From NCBI RefSeq assembly GCF_019308285.1, contig NZ_WWEM01000031.1, positions 496,001 through 560,000 on the forward strand: DNA of 64,000 bases. The letters run 5' to 3'. Each line of letters begins with the position of its first letter. Positions within the stretch are counted from its first letter, which is position 1. Shown here one piece after another: positions 37,441 to 45,860 of the stretch. The DNA is from Flavobacterium quisquiliarum (GTDB taxonomy: Bacteria; Bacteroidota; Bacteroidia; Flavobacteriales; Flavobacteriaceae). The notes beneath the pieces are model-generated. The model ran no database searches. It saw only the letters and a list, made by a program, of their open reading frames with translations, and had not been told where the DNA came from. The translations under genes were made by a program, and so were the position numbers.

Positions 37441-38108
37441 TTTTTTTTTAAATTGTTTTTTTTAATAATCTCATCAATATAATTAAGTGTCCTTTGTACT
37501 GTTTTACTACCATGACAATTTTCATATAAAATTGATGAACCACAAATACAGTTACGTATACCTGATATAATGTACTCTCTATAATCGGCAATTAATGAGT
37601 ACAAAGTTTTTACTCCGTCATTAAGTTCATGGGGAAAAATAACTAAATCTTTAATTTCTTTACTATCTCTCCCGTAATGTATAATCAACACATTTAAAAT
37701 TTCAAAAATCATAAAATAATCATCGATAGCTTGCTGTTTTCTATAATTGCAACGGATATTAGGAACATAAATTCCATCATCAACATCATCCATAATAAAC
37801 AATAACTGATTAATATTTTCTGAATTTGGACAAGATATATCAATATATTCTCCATCTGGGCTTTCCCAAATAGCATGTTTTTCGGCTTCAATGAAATAAT
37901 CATTATCATAAACTGACCAACCATATCGAATTTTGCCTTTGGATAATTGTATCTTTTTATTAACATTATTATAGCAATCACTTGGAACTGAAAATGATTC
38001 AGTTTTGATTGGAATAGTAATCAATTCATATTGCCTACCTTCAAACCTTTTTAATAATTGCAGTACAGGTTCTGTTATTTCTGTTGGGCTATAATAATTA
38101 AAAAACAT
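37437..38108 (-). CDS. SEC-C motif protein, 223 aa
   Basis: The C-terminus carries CICGSSILYENCHG (about residues 188-201), a degenerate SEC-C zinc-binding motif (CxCx8CH). The rest is an unfamiliar acidic domain with many Asp and Tyr. ATG 38108 is chosen; the frame extends to 38132 only through a TTG. SEC-C motifs bind zinc in SecA and in many uncharacterised proteins, so a specific role cannot be assigned. It is unlike its neighbours and possibly cargo. Confidence 0.6.
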   Translation of the reverse strand: MFFNYYSPTEITEPVLQLLKRFEGRQYELITIPIKTESFSVPSDCYNNVNKKIQLSKGKIRYGWSVYDNDYFIEAEKHAIWESPDGEYIDISCPNSENINQLLFIMDDVDDGIYVPNIRCNYRKQQAIDDYFMIFEILNVLIIHYGRDSKEIKDLVIFPHELNDGVKTLYSLIADYREYIISGIRNCICGSSILYENCHGSKTVQRTLNYIDEIIKKNNLKKN

Positions 38109-38272
38109 AGTAATAATATAAAATTTCGACAAAACAAATCTAATAATTCCAACAAATTAAATATTAGATACTTATAAACATTTTGAACTATAAATAAGTT
38201 AGTAAAAGTTACAATTACAAATACAGCAAGCTTTTTTTATTCATAAATTAGTAAAAGATAAAAGATAAAAAA

Positions 38273-38557
38273 ATGGATAAAGAAGCAATTAAAAATGAGT
38301 TAGTCCGAGAAGGGGAATTGATAATAAATTCTACAAGAAACCCTGTAAAATCTAGCGTAGGAATTAGTAAACTAAAAGCTCTAGCAAATCATCTTGGCAC
38401 TATAGAAGATTTTACAAAAAAAATAAATTCTAAGTTGAATGAAATTCTGAAAGAGCATAACATAACAGAATTTGAAAGTGAAGAAGAAAAAAATGAGCTT
38501 ATTCAATACTTAAAACCAACAGTTACCGAGTTGATTAGAAAATATACTTTGGGTTAA
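38273..38557 (+). CDS. Small acidic hypothetical protein, 94 aa
   Basis: The protein is predicted to be wholly helical (MDKEAIKNELVREGEL... EEEKNELIQYLKPTV), with no known motif and no cysteine. It is 99 bp upstream of the next gene on the same strand and may be the first gene of that set. Confidence 0.5.
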   Translation: MDKEAIKNELVREGELIINSTRNPVKSSVGISKLKALANHLGTIEDFTKKINSKLNEILKEHNITEFESEEEKNELIQYLKPTVTELIRKYTLG

Positions 38558-38656
38558 AAACAAATTACTGTTAATAATTCCTTTAAAAATACTTAGTAAG
38601 GATAATCTTATTTGAAGATTTTTATTACTATTATTGTGAAAAAATATTAACAAAAT

Positions 38657-39526
38657 ATGAGTACACCAAACATTAATAGTAATATCGAAGTTTATAAAAG
38701 ATTACTAAAAGCATTTTCTGTAGAATCTTTAAAAACAATTTTTAATCTTAGTGATTCAAAAGAGAGGCAAGCTGGATTATTAATCAATATTACTAATACA
38801 CATAATGTTGCAACACTTAATAAAATTATTTTTGATAATTTTTCTTTATTAAAACAATATGTTTATGTTTACGAATTTAAAGGAGTTCTAACAGACACTT
38901 GGCTAGACAAGCATCCAGCTTTTATAAATAGCCAAAAAATAACAAATAGCCACTCTATTTTTAATTTGTTGGTTCCTATTGTATACGAGGGCTATAATAA
39001 AGCTAAGGGAACTATCGACAAATTTAATTTCTTAGTTCCTGTTCAAATACACAAGAGAAAAACTGTTCTTACCATTCATATCAATATTCTTGAAAGAGAT
39101 ATTTCTACCATTACAACAGATAAAATTATTGGTGCAACTCGTGATTTAAATGACGAAGCTATCTTAAAGACTATAGTTCCTTTCGCAAACCCTATAAATT
39201 TATTTAAGTATGATTTAAACAAAGGAATTAAATATCTATGGGATATTGATGAAATAGATGCATTAAAAGTCAAATTTAAAAAAAATGATTCAACATCTCA
39301 CGAAGTAATGGATGCAGGTAAATTGATAAAAAAACAGATGCCACTCCTTTATGCTGAATTAATTAAAACACCTATAAGACACACAATATTTCGTATATTG
39401 CAAAGGCAAAATCTTGTAAACCATTTTGCTATTGACCCATCACTTGGAATAATAAATTTTTCCGTATACCCTCCATTTTTAAACGGAACCAATGATTTAA
39501 TTGATTTGATTTTAGTAAACAATTAA
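38657..39526 (+). CDS. Hypothetical protein of a coupled gene set, 289 aa
   Basis: The protein has no signal peptide and no recognised family. Mixed alpha/beta character is suggested by repeated Ile/Phe-rich segments. Its stop is one base before the ATG of the next gene (TAA-T-ATG), so translation is probably coupled. Its place in a compact three-gene set inside an integrated element suggests an accessory module. Confidence 0.55.
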   Translation: MSTPNINSNIEVYKRLLKAFSVESLKTIFNLSDSKERQAGLLINITNTHNVATLNKIIFDNFSLLKQYVYVYEFKGVLTDTWLDKHPAFINSQKITNSHSIFNLLVPIVYEGYNKAKGTIDKFNFLVPVQIHKRKTVLTIHINILERDISTITTDKIIGATRDLNDEAILKTIVPFANPINLFKYDLNKGIKYLWDIDEIDALKVKFKKNDSTSHEVMDAGKLIKKQMPLLYAELIKTPIRHTIFRILQRQNLVNHFAIDPSLGIINFSVYPPFLNGTNDLIDLILVNN

Positions 39527-39527
39527 T

Positions 39528-39878
39528 ATGTTTAAAAAATTTTTTGATAAAAAAGCTTCTATTATTGAAGAAACTAATCCCGACAACATTTCTGTTGAAA
39601 ATGTGAGAAGTTTTTTTAATATTTCTACCAGATTAGCTAGACTAATCTGCAAATTAGCTGTGCGTCAAGGAATATTTAAGAGAAAATTTGCCGTCGAATG
39701 TAAAAATGAATCTTGTGGTGTAATTAATGTTTATGACACCATAGAAGAAATTCCTGAGCATATAAATTGCTTAACTTGTGAAATAGAAGGTTTAAATGAC
39801 TTTTCATTTAAAACTAGCGAGCTAAATATAGTTGAATATTATCAATACATTGAAGATGGCGACAAAAAGTCAAGTTAA
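39528..39878 (+). CDS. Zinc-ribbon and winged-helix-like protein, 116 aa
   Basis: Residues 22-50 resemble a small HTH (VENVRSFFNISTRLARLICKLAV). A likely zinc site follows with Cys58, Cys63, Cys81 and Cys84 (CKNESC, CLTC). It overlaps the next gene by 23 bp and starts one base after the previous stop. It may act as an adaptor or regulator between them. Confidence 0.6.
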   Translation: MFKKFFDKKASIIEETNPDNISVENVRSFFNISTRLARLICKLAVRQGIFKRKFAVECKNESCGVINVYDTIEEIPEHINCLTCEIEGLNDFSFKTSELNIVEYYQYIEDGDKKSS

Positions 39879-40101
39879 TATATATCAAGCATTAACCGAC
39901 TTAGTTCTCAAGGCGGTCATCGTTATGGCAATTGTAATATGCTTTTTAATTGGTTTTGGTTTTTTAATATACCTGAACTACATAAACCGTCCTTGGCAAA
40001 ATATGGCATTACTCGGTGCAGTTGATGCTATGCTTGCTTGGTCCTTCCCTTATATTTTAAAACATTATTTTCCCAATAAAAATTCAAATAATAATCCATA
40101 A
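39856..40101 (+). CDS. Two-helix membrane protein, 81 aa
   Basis: Two hydrophobic helices (about residues 14-36 and 45-62) and a Lys/Asn-rich tail are seen. ATG 39856 is chosen, although the frame extends upstream to 39832 through a TTG. It overlaps the zinc-ribbon gene by 23 bp. Small two-helix membrane proteins at the end of a coupled set are common effectors in toxin-like systems, but this is an inference. Confidence 0.6.
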   Translation: MATKSQVNIYQALTDLVLKAVIVMAIVICFLIGFGFLIYLNYINRPWQNMALLGAVDAMLAWSFPYILKHYFPNKNSNNNP

Positions 40102-40174
40102 CTTTATTAAACTCTTACCTTATAATAAATTATAAAAAAGTGTGATAGACTAATTCTAAAATTGAGTTTTATAA

Positions 40175-40381
40175 TTAAAATTCATGGATATCAGGTATTA
40201 AGTCAACCAACCATTTTTTAAACTCTTCACCATTAAAATCATCTTCAAAATCAATCGTGTATGCTGTGCCGTCTTTTGTTTGGGTCGCAATATAATCTCC
40301 TTTCAAAGCATTAATTTTTCCATTGATTTGTGATTTTTTTACTAGATATTTATCAGGTAAAGTAAATGAATTTGTAGTCAT
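40175..40381 (-). CDS. Small hypothetical protein, 68 aa
   Basis: The frame has a clear ATG and no known motif; the C-terminus is acidic (DFEDDFNGEEFKKWLVDLIPDIHEF). It is upstream-adjacent to a second small minus-strand gene and may be cotranscribed with it. Confidence is limited by size. Confidence 0.5.
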   Translation of the reverse strand: MTTNSFTLPDKYLVKKSQINGKINALKGDYIATQTKDGTAYTIDFEDDFNGEEFKKWLVDLIPDIHEF

Positions 40382-40429
40382 ATCTATTTAGTTAAAAGTT
40401 TTAAATTCTGATTTTATTATAGAATTATT

Positions 40430-40660
40430 TCACCCAAGAGGAATCCAATCTATAATTGTTCCGTCACACTCAGGAGCACTAGGGCAATAAATATATTCAA
40501 TACCATCTTCTTTAAAAACTTTGTAATCACCTACTTTATATATTTTATTGCAGTGATAACATACTATTTCGCTTGTTAGTTCTGGTATACTTGGAGTACC
40601 TCCAAAAGGATAGTTTTCCTTGAGATATTTTTCTTTGTCGTTAATAAAAATTTCTTCCAT
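40430..40660 (-). CDS. Small zinc-ribbon protein, 76 aa
   Basis: A paired motif CYHC (near residue 34) and CPSAPEC (near 60) suggests a zinc-ribbon fold. ATG 40660 gives MEEIFINDKEKYL; a longer frame to 40684 exists. It lies just before the transposase pair. Function is unknown. Confidence 0.55.
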   Translation of the reverse strand: MEEIFINDKEKYLKENYPFGGTPSIPELTSEIVCYHCNKIYKVGDYKVFKEDGIEYIYCPSAPECDGTIIDWIPLG

Positions 40661-40812
40661 TTTAACAATAATAATGTTTATCAAAACATCAAATTTAATT
40701 AATATAAGTTAAAAATAGGAAGTTAAATATCAATATTTCAACCTTTTAAGCTTTGTTCTTTTTATTATTTCTATTTTTAAATTCACGCAATATAGAACAT
40801 AAAATAATACAA

Positions 40813-41910
40813 ATGGGAGAACGCAGACTTTACGACCGTAACTTTAAAGAGAAAGCAGTCCAATTAGGGTATAAAATTGGTCTTACAAAAGGCGCACGAG
40901 AGCTTGGTATTAAACCTCCGCTTATGACTCGATGGAGACAAGAATTTCTTGAATTTGGAACAGCAAGTTTCTGTGGACGTGGCAACTGGAGATTAAATAA
41001 AGAACAAGCAGAATTTTCCAAACTAAAAAGGAAACTAAAAAACGAGCTAAAAGAATCAGAACTTAAGCTTGAAATTTTTAAAAGTGCTAGTAAATACATT
41101 TCTGAATCCAACCTTACCATCTATGACTTTATAAAAAAACATTCAGACAAATACACAATTACAAAAATGTGTAAAGTTTTGGGTACAGATAAAACTACAT
41201 TTGACAAATGGAAAAGTCAGACAATTTCGCAAAGACAGCATAGGGTAAATTTGTTGCAAAAAGAGATAACTTCCATATTTTATGAATTCAGAGAGTTGTA
41301 TGGAGGTGCAAAAATTACAGCAGAGTTGCAAAGTAGAGGGTTTAAAATAAAAACAGGTCAAGTGTGTATTCATATGAGAAAACTAGGTCTTGTTAGTAAG
41401 ATTAGAAGAAATTACCGACTTAAGACAAATTCACTTAACAGTCCCTATAAATTTCCAAATATTTTAAATCAGCAATTCACATTCGAAGAACCATGCAAGG
41501 CATGGATATCTGACATAGCCCGAATCCAAACATCCAACGGATTTTTGTTTGTAACAATTATTATGGATTTATATGACAGAAAAGTTATTGGATGGAATCT
41601 TAGTACTGGATTAACTATAAATGAAACAACAATGCCAGCATGGGAAATGGCTGTCAATAAAAGAAAACCAGAGAACGGACTTATATTTCATTCCAATAGA
41701 GGTATTCAATATGCTAACAAAATCTTCAGCCATAAATTAGACTCCTATAAGTTTATTAGAAGAAGTATGAGTCGAATAGGAAATCATTCTGACAATGCTG
41801 TGTCAGAAAGTTTTTTCAAATCTTTTAAATCTGAATTGGTTAATTTAAATATGCTTTTTACCAGAAAACAAATGCAAGAAAAAATATCTGAATATTTTGA
41901 AAACCTTTGA
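40813..41910 (+). pseudogene. IS3-type transposase, inactivated copy
   Basis: This 365-residue product has OrfA-like (HTH plus coiled coil) and OrfB-like (HTH_21, rve integrase core) parts in one frame, not separated by a frameshift. The second catalytic Asp is replaced by Asn: HSNRG where the neighbouring copy has HSDRG. The C-terminal tail of about 27 residues found in the neighbouring copy is missing. The first Asp (ISDIA) and Glu (SESFF) remain. It should be unable to transpose. It lies immediately upstream of the second copy in the same direction. Confidence 0.8.
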
Positions 41911-41926
41911 CGATAAACTTCAGCCT

Positions 41927-43090
41927 ATGAAAACATACGAACGTACTTTCAAAGTGAATGCAGTTAAATTAAGTTATGAGCGAGGTAAGGGACAACTTGC
42001 ATGTCTTGCAAGAGAGTTGGGAATATCTCCAGATAATTTGTACAAATGGCGAAAAGACTTTGAAAAATTTGGAACAAGAAGTTTTCCAGGCCCTGGTCAC
42101 CCAAATTTAACTGCGGAACAAGCTGTAATTACAGACCTTGAAAGAAAAATTAAAGATTCGAAAATTTCTCTTCAAATTTTAAAAAGAGGAACTAAATACG
42201 TTTCGCAAGGAAAAATACCGACTAAAAATTTCATTGAAAACAACAAATCTGAATTTACAATTGCTAAAATGTTAGCTGTTCTGGAAGTATCAGAAACAAC
42301 ATATTATAGAAGAAAAAAGCAAGAAGTTACAGATACAGAATCTCGAGTAATTTTATTGAAACAAGAAATTATATCTATATACTATGAATTTAGGCGAAGA
42401 TATGGATGCTTCAAAATTACAAGAGAGCTTCAAAATAGAGGATTTAAAATAAAAAATTCTTCAGTAAAAAAGTACATGAGAATGTTGGGCCTGCGTCGAA
42501 AAATTAAAAGAAAGTTTAAGGTCACTACTGATTCATTTCATAATCACTATATAGTTCCAAATGTTTTAAATAAAGAATTTACAGTAAGTGAGCCTTCAAA
42601 AGTTTGGGTTTCAGATATAACATATATACAAACAACCAAAGGCTTTTTGTATCTTACTATTGTAATGGATTTATTTGATAGGAAAATCATAGGATGGAAT
42701 TTAAGTACGACAATGAGCACTAAAGCAACAACTTTACCCGCTTGGGAAATGGCTGTTAATAACAGAAAAATCAATAAAGAATTGATTTTCCATTCTGATA
42801 GAGGAGTTCAATATGCTAATAAACTTTTCACAAATAAATTGGATTCTTATAATCGTGTTATCCGAAGTATGAGCCGTAGAGAAAACCATACTGATAATGC
42901 TGTCTGTGAAAGTTTTTTTACTTTTTTTAAAGCGGAATTACTTACTGGAAATAAGTTACTTTCAAGAAAGCAAACCAGAGTCGAAGTATACGAATATATT
43001 GAAAATTGGTATAATAAAAAAAGAAGGCATTCGTTCCTAGGTTATAAAACAATTGAAGAGTTTAATAAATTAAAAACTGAAAATAAGTGA
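41927..43090 (+). CDS. IS3-type transposase, apparently intact copy
   Basis: This 387-residue protein has the DDE triad in place: Asp in VSDIT, Asp in HSDRG and Glu in CESFF, with the usual C-terminal RRHSFLGYKT tail. OrfA- and OrfB-like parts are fused in one frame. ATG 41927 is 16 bp past the stop of the first copy. It aligns with the first copy end to end but with many differences. No terminal inverted repeats or target duplication were found, so it may no longer move as a unit. Confidence 0.8.
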   Translation: MKTYERTFKVNAVKLSYERGKGQLACLARELGISPDNLYKWRKDFEKFGTRSFPGPGHPNLTAEQAVITDLERKIKDSKISLQILKRGTKYVSQGKIPTKNFIENNKSEFTIAKMLAVLEVSETTYYRRKKQEVTDTESRVILLKQEIISIYYEFRRRYGCFKITRELQNRGFKIKNSSVKKYMRMLGLRRKIKRKFKVTTDSFHNHYIVPNVLNKEFTVSEPSKVWVSDITYIQTTKGFLYLTIVMDLFDRKIIGWNLSTTMSTKATTLPAWEMAVNNRKINKELIFHSDRGVQYANKLFTNKLDSYNRVIRSMSRRENHTDNAVCESFFTFFKAELLTGNKLLSRKQTRVEVYEYIENWYNKKRRHSFLGYKTIEEFNKLKTENK

Positions 43091-43102
43091 TTAATCAGCA
43101 TA

Positions 43103-43396
43103 TTAATCTTTAGTTTCCTTCGGCAAATAAATTGTAGGTGTATTTTTTTCTTCATCAGATAAATTCACATAATAGTCCGTTATAAAAATTGAGATGCTTT
43201 TATCAAGGTCCATTTTATTCATACCCACAAATTCAATACATCTATATATTTCAAAATCGTGGTCGAACAAGACATATAAATCATTATTGAAATTGGATTG
43301 AAATATTTGATAGCCTTCAAATATATTATATTTCGTTAATTGTGGTGGTTCTTCAGTGCGGATGCTTTTTAATTCAAAATTATGTATTGGTCTCAT
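43103..43396 (-). CDS. Small hypothetical protein, 97 aa
   Basis: The frame has an ATG and an acidic, Tyr-rich sequence with no known motif. It starts beside the transposase 3' end in opposite orientation. The function and family are unknown. Confidence 0.45.
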   Translation of the reverse strand: MRPIHNFELKSIRTEEPPQLTKYNIFEGYQIFQSNFNNDLYVLFDHDFEIYRCIEFVGMNKMDLDKSISIFITDYYVNLSDEEKNTPTIYLPKETKD

Positions 43397-43595
43397 TTAG
43401 GCAAGAATTATTTGTTTATAGCTTTGTAAAGTTAAAAAGAATAGTCTCATGCTAACTGAATGTCGCTAACTTAATTTATCAACTTATTTATGTCCATAAC
43501 TCACAGCTTTCTAATAATTTACTTTGAAAATAAATCTTAAATTAGCGAAAACATTTCATCGATTTCAAAGTCGAGAGTAGAAAATAAATTAAATT

Positions 43596-44777
43596 ATGAA
43601 TTGGAAATCGCCAGACCACATTGAGGACAATAAGTATGATTTGCCAGGAAATTGGTTAAAAATAGAATATTTTGAAGCACTAAATATTCTTTTCAGATTT
43701 GAAAATTCACTTCGAGTTTTTGTTTATATAATTCTAAAAAATGAATTAAAGGAAAAATGGTGTGACCTCTCGATTACCAGTGATGATGAAGAGAAGTCTA
43801 CTATCAATGCCATCGCAAAAAAAAGAATTTCGCAAGATAAAAATTACGCTTACTTAGGTTATGTACTCAATAGCCAATTGTTACACCTTACTAGTGGTGA
43901 ACTTATTAGAATAATTACATCTGACAGCTATTGGAAACTCTTTAAAAATTATTTTCTAGGAACAAAAGAAATAATTAAAAACAAGCTGGATGAAATAGGT
44001 AACGTTCGAAATTCGTTGGCACATTTCAGACCAATAAAAAAAGGAGATATTGAATTAATTAAGCAGAATTCCAATCACACACTTTCAGAAATAGAAAAAA
44101 CCATTAAGGATTTTATAAGTTGTCCAGACATCGTCCCAACTAATACAACGGACAATTGGTATAAAGAATTAAATAGTATTGGAAGTTTAGAATGTGACAT
44201 AAGCTTTAAACAGAGTAAGAACGAAGAATGGGTGAAACTAATTTTAACATTTCGTCCCCCAATTTTATCTAGAACAGAATTTTATTCGGGATATGGTTTA
44301 AAAACTCTTAATATAAAAGTAACGCAATTACTGACTACTTATAAAGCACTGACTAACCAAACAATTTGTGTAAACGAATATGTTCCAAGATTACATACTA
44401 AAAGTGATGTATCCATTAACCCTTACAAAGAAATAAGATTTACATTTGGTCGTAAAAATTTAGAAAAAAATTACCCAGAAATAAAATCTCAACTTGAAGA
44501 AATCGTCGAACAAATATCTAATGAAGTTGACCTTATTACTAATGATAATTTAGCAAGAGGGGTTCTTATTGAAGCAACTAACACGCAGATTATTAAGTCA
44601 TCCAGTAAGCTTTACACTTGGGAAGGTTCAAAATTTGAAACGGAATTTGGCGAAAATTCGCCAGTTGAATATTGGGGTCGCTTAAATTATCCGACCTCTG
44701 ATTTTGTTACAGATACTGAACAATACCCTTGGATGCCAGTAACGATTGCTGATGATAAAGAGGATTTACCTTTTTAA
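43596..44777 (+). CDS. Swt1-like HEPN-domain protein, 393 aa
   Basis: Residues about 20-160 match the Swt1-type HEPN pattern: FENSLRVFVYIIL at the start, YLGYVL and a C-terminal GNVRNSLAHFRP. Arg138 and His143 (RX4H) would form the ribonuclease site of HEPN enzymes. The C-terminal half (about 180-393) is not recognised. HEPN RNases are frequent toxins and antiphage effectors. The gene is followed after 58 bp by a membrane-protein gene, and the pair lies against the right end of the element. The RNase activity is inferred. Confidence 0.65.
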   Translation: MNWKSPDHIEDNKYDLPGNWLKIEYFEALNILFRFENSLRVFVYIILKNELKEKWCDLSITSDDEEKSTINAIAKKRISQDKNYAYLGYVLNSQLLHLTSGELIRIITSDSYWKLFKNYFLGTKEIIKNKLDEIGNVRNSLAHFRPIKKGDIELIKQNSNHTLSEIEKTIKDFISCPDIVPTNTTDNWYKELNSIGSLECDISFKQSKNEEWVKLILTFRPPILSRTEFYSGYGLKTLNIKVTQLLTTYKALTNQTICVNEYVPRLHTKSDVSINPYKEIRFTFGRKNLEKNYPEIKSQLEEIVEQISNEVDLITNDNLARGVLIEATNTQIIKSSSKLYTWEGSKFETEFGENSPVEYWGRLNYPTSDFVTDTEQYPWMPVTIADDKEDLPF

Positions 44778-44835
44778 CAGTCACTTGTTCATGCATTAAA
44801 TTACTCAAACGATATTAAAAAGTAAAAGAATATAA

Positions 44836-45720
44836 ATGATACCATCAAAAATACAAGCATTATTTACATTCATTGATTATTTAAATGATAACAAAAATGA
44901 GTATATCGAAAAATATATCCCGTTGACCAATGAATTATTAGAATTAGATAAAAAAAGACGGGTATTAAATCCTAATGAAAACTATAGAAGCAAACAACTG
45001 TATGATGAAGTTCAAAAAGAAATCGACATAAAATTTCCACCACTTATTAATTACGTTTATGAACCAATAACTAACAAACTTAAACAGTTAGAAATTTGGA
45101 CAGGAGACGAAATGTTTCTAAGTATATGGAATAATAATATTGGTGATATATGCGATTTTAAAAGAGAATTTTCAATTGAAGATGTTCCTTTAATTATGGA
45201 GAGTAAACTAAAATATAAAAGTTTTAGAGAAGAAACCAACTCAAATTTTATGTGTTTATCCTTTGTTTTCACCTCATTAGATGAGATACTAAAAGAACTT
45301 TTTGATTTTTTTAAAGATACTGAAGAAAACGAATTTGAAAAATTTGAAAATAAGATATTAGCAGTCAACAACCTTGAAGAGGTTATTAAGAGTTTTGCCA
45401 ATGACAGGGATTCAAATACAAGTTTTTCTTTTCCTATAGAAACCTTATTACCACAAAAACAACAGAACAAAACTCAAAAGAATTATAAAACTAAAATCAA
45501 AAATAAAATAGTTATGGGGGATAACATCAAAACAGGAGACATTTCAAATAAAAGCGGCCAAATTAACGTTGGAAAAGGAAACGTAAATGAATTTAATGAT
45601 AACGATAATGAACTTGCAAAAAAATCCTTTAATTGGCAAAAATGGGGAATAATCGTATCATCTATTTTAGCTGTAATTGCTATTTTAGTGACTCTCAACT
45701 GGGATAGAATTGTAGGATAG
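44836..45720 (+). CDS. Membrane-tethered protein with Gly/Asn-rich motif, 294 aa
   Basis: The N-terminal 220 residues are soluble, helical and charged. Residues about 226-255 hold the repetitive sequence GDNIKTGDISN, then GQINVGKGNVN, a pattern like an amyloid-forming or RHIM-like signalling motif. A single hydrophobic helix spans about 270-290. It lies 58 bp after the HEPN gene and is the last gene before the right end. It may sense or relay a signal to the HEPN partner. The motif reading is speculative. Confidence 0.55.
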   Translation: MIPSKIQALFTFIDYLNDNKNEYIEKYIPLTNELLELDKKRRVLNPNENYRSKQLYDEVQKEIDIKFPPLINYVYEPITNKLKQLEIWTGDEMFLSIWNNNIGDICDFKREFSIEDVPLIMESKLKYKSFREETNSNFMCLSFVFTSLDEILKELFDFFKDTEENEFEKFENKILAVNNLEEVIKSFANDRDSNTSFSFPIETLLPQKQQNKTQKNYKTKIKNKIVMGDNIKTGDISNKSGQINVGKGNVNEFNDNDNELAKKSFNWQKWGIIVSSILAVIAILVTLNWDRIVG

Positions 45721-45855
45721 ATTTCTTCGCATTTTGATAAATATTATAGCAAAATCAATCTTCGTATTTTAATATTTAGCCTTAATTAGAGCCCGATTTT
45801 ATATAAAATACTGAATATCATTAATTTAAAAGTGGTATTTCTGTGCCATATTTTC

Positions 45856-45860
45856 ATGAT
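45856..45860 (+). other. Right attachment junction (attR core ATGAT)
   Basis: ATGAT repeats the left core, and the comM frame is recovered on its right. TGGTATTT at 45833-45840 is the second arm of the imperfect inverted repeat described for the left junction. The arms' inner ends are about 15 and 18 bp from the core centre. Confidence 0.85.

Larger units (their letters stand above)
30737..45860. mobile_element. 15.1-kb integrated genomic element in comM
   Basis: The ends are fixed by the two halves of comM and the shared ATGAT core. The element contains a large serine recombinase, a small resolvase-like recombinase, an XRE repressor, a replication-initiator-like protein, noncoding structured DNA, two IS3-type transposase genes and cargo of unknown function. 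No capsid, terminase, relaxase or type IV secretion gene is seen, so it is not an evident prophage or self-transmissible ICE. It could be a mobilisable element or a phage satellite. Confidence 0.88.

Noticed and set aside
38273-39526. A classical toxin-antitoxin pair (94 aa and 289 aa)
   Set aside because: Sizes and the 99-bp gap do not fit, and no antitoxin DNA-binding motif or known toxin fold is visible.
40753-43110. Terminal inverted repeats of an IS3 unit around the transposase pair
   Set aside because: No matching ends or target duplication were found near 40753 or 43110, so no IS boundary is claimed.
30737-45860. Complete prophage or conjugative element
   Set aside because: There is no capsid, portal, terminase, relaxase or T4SS gene among the genes read here.
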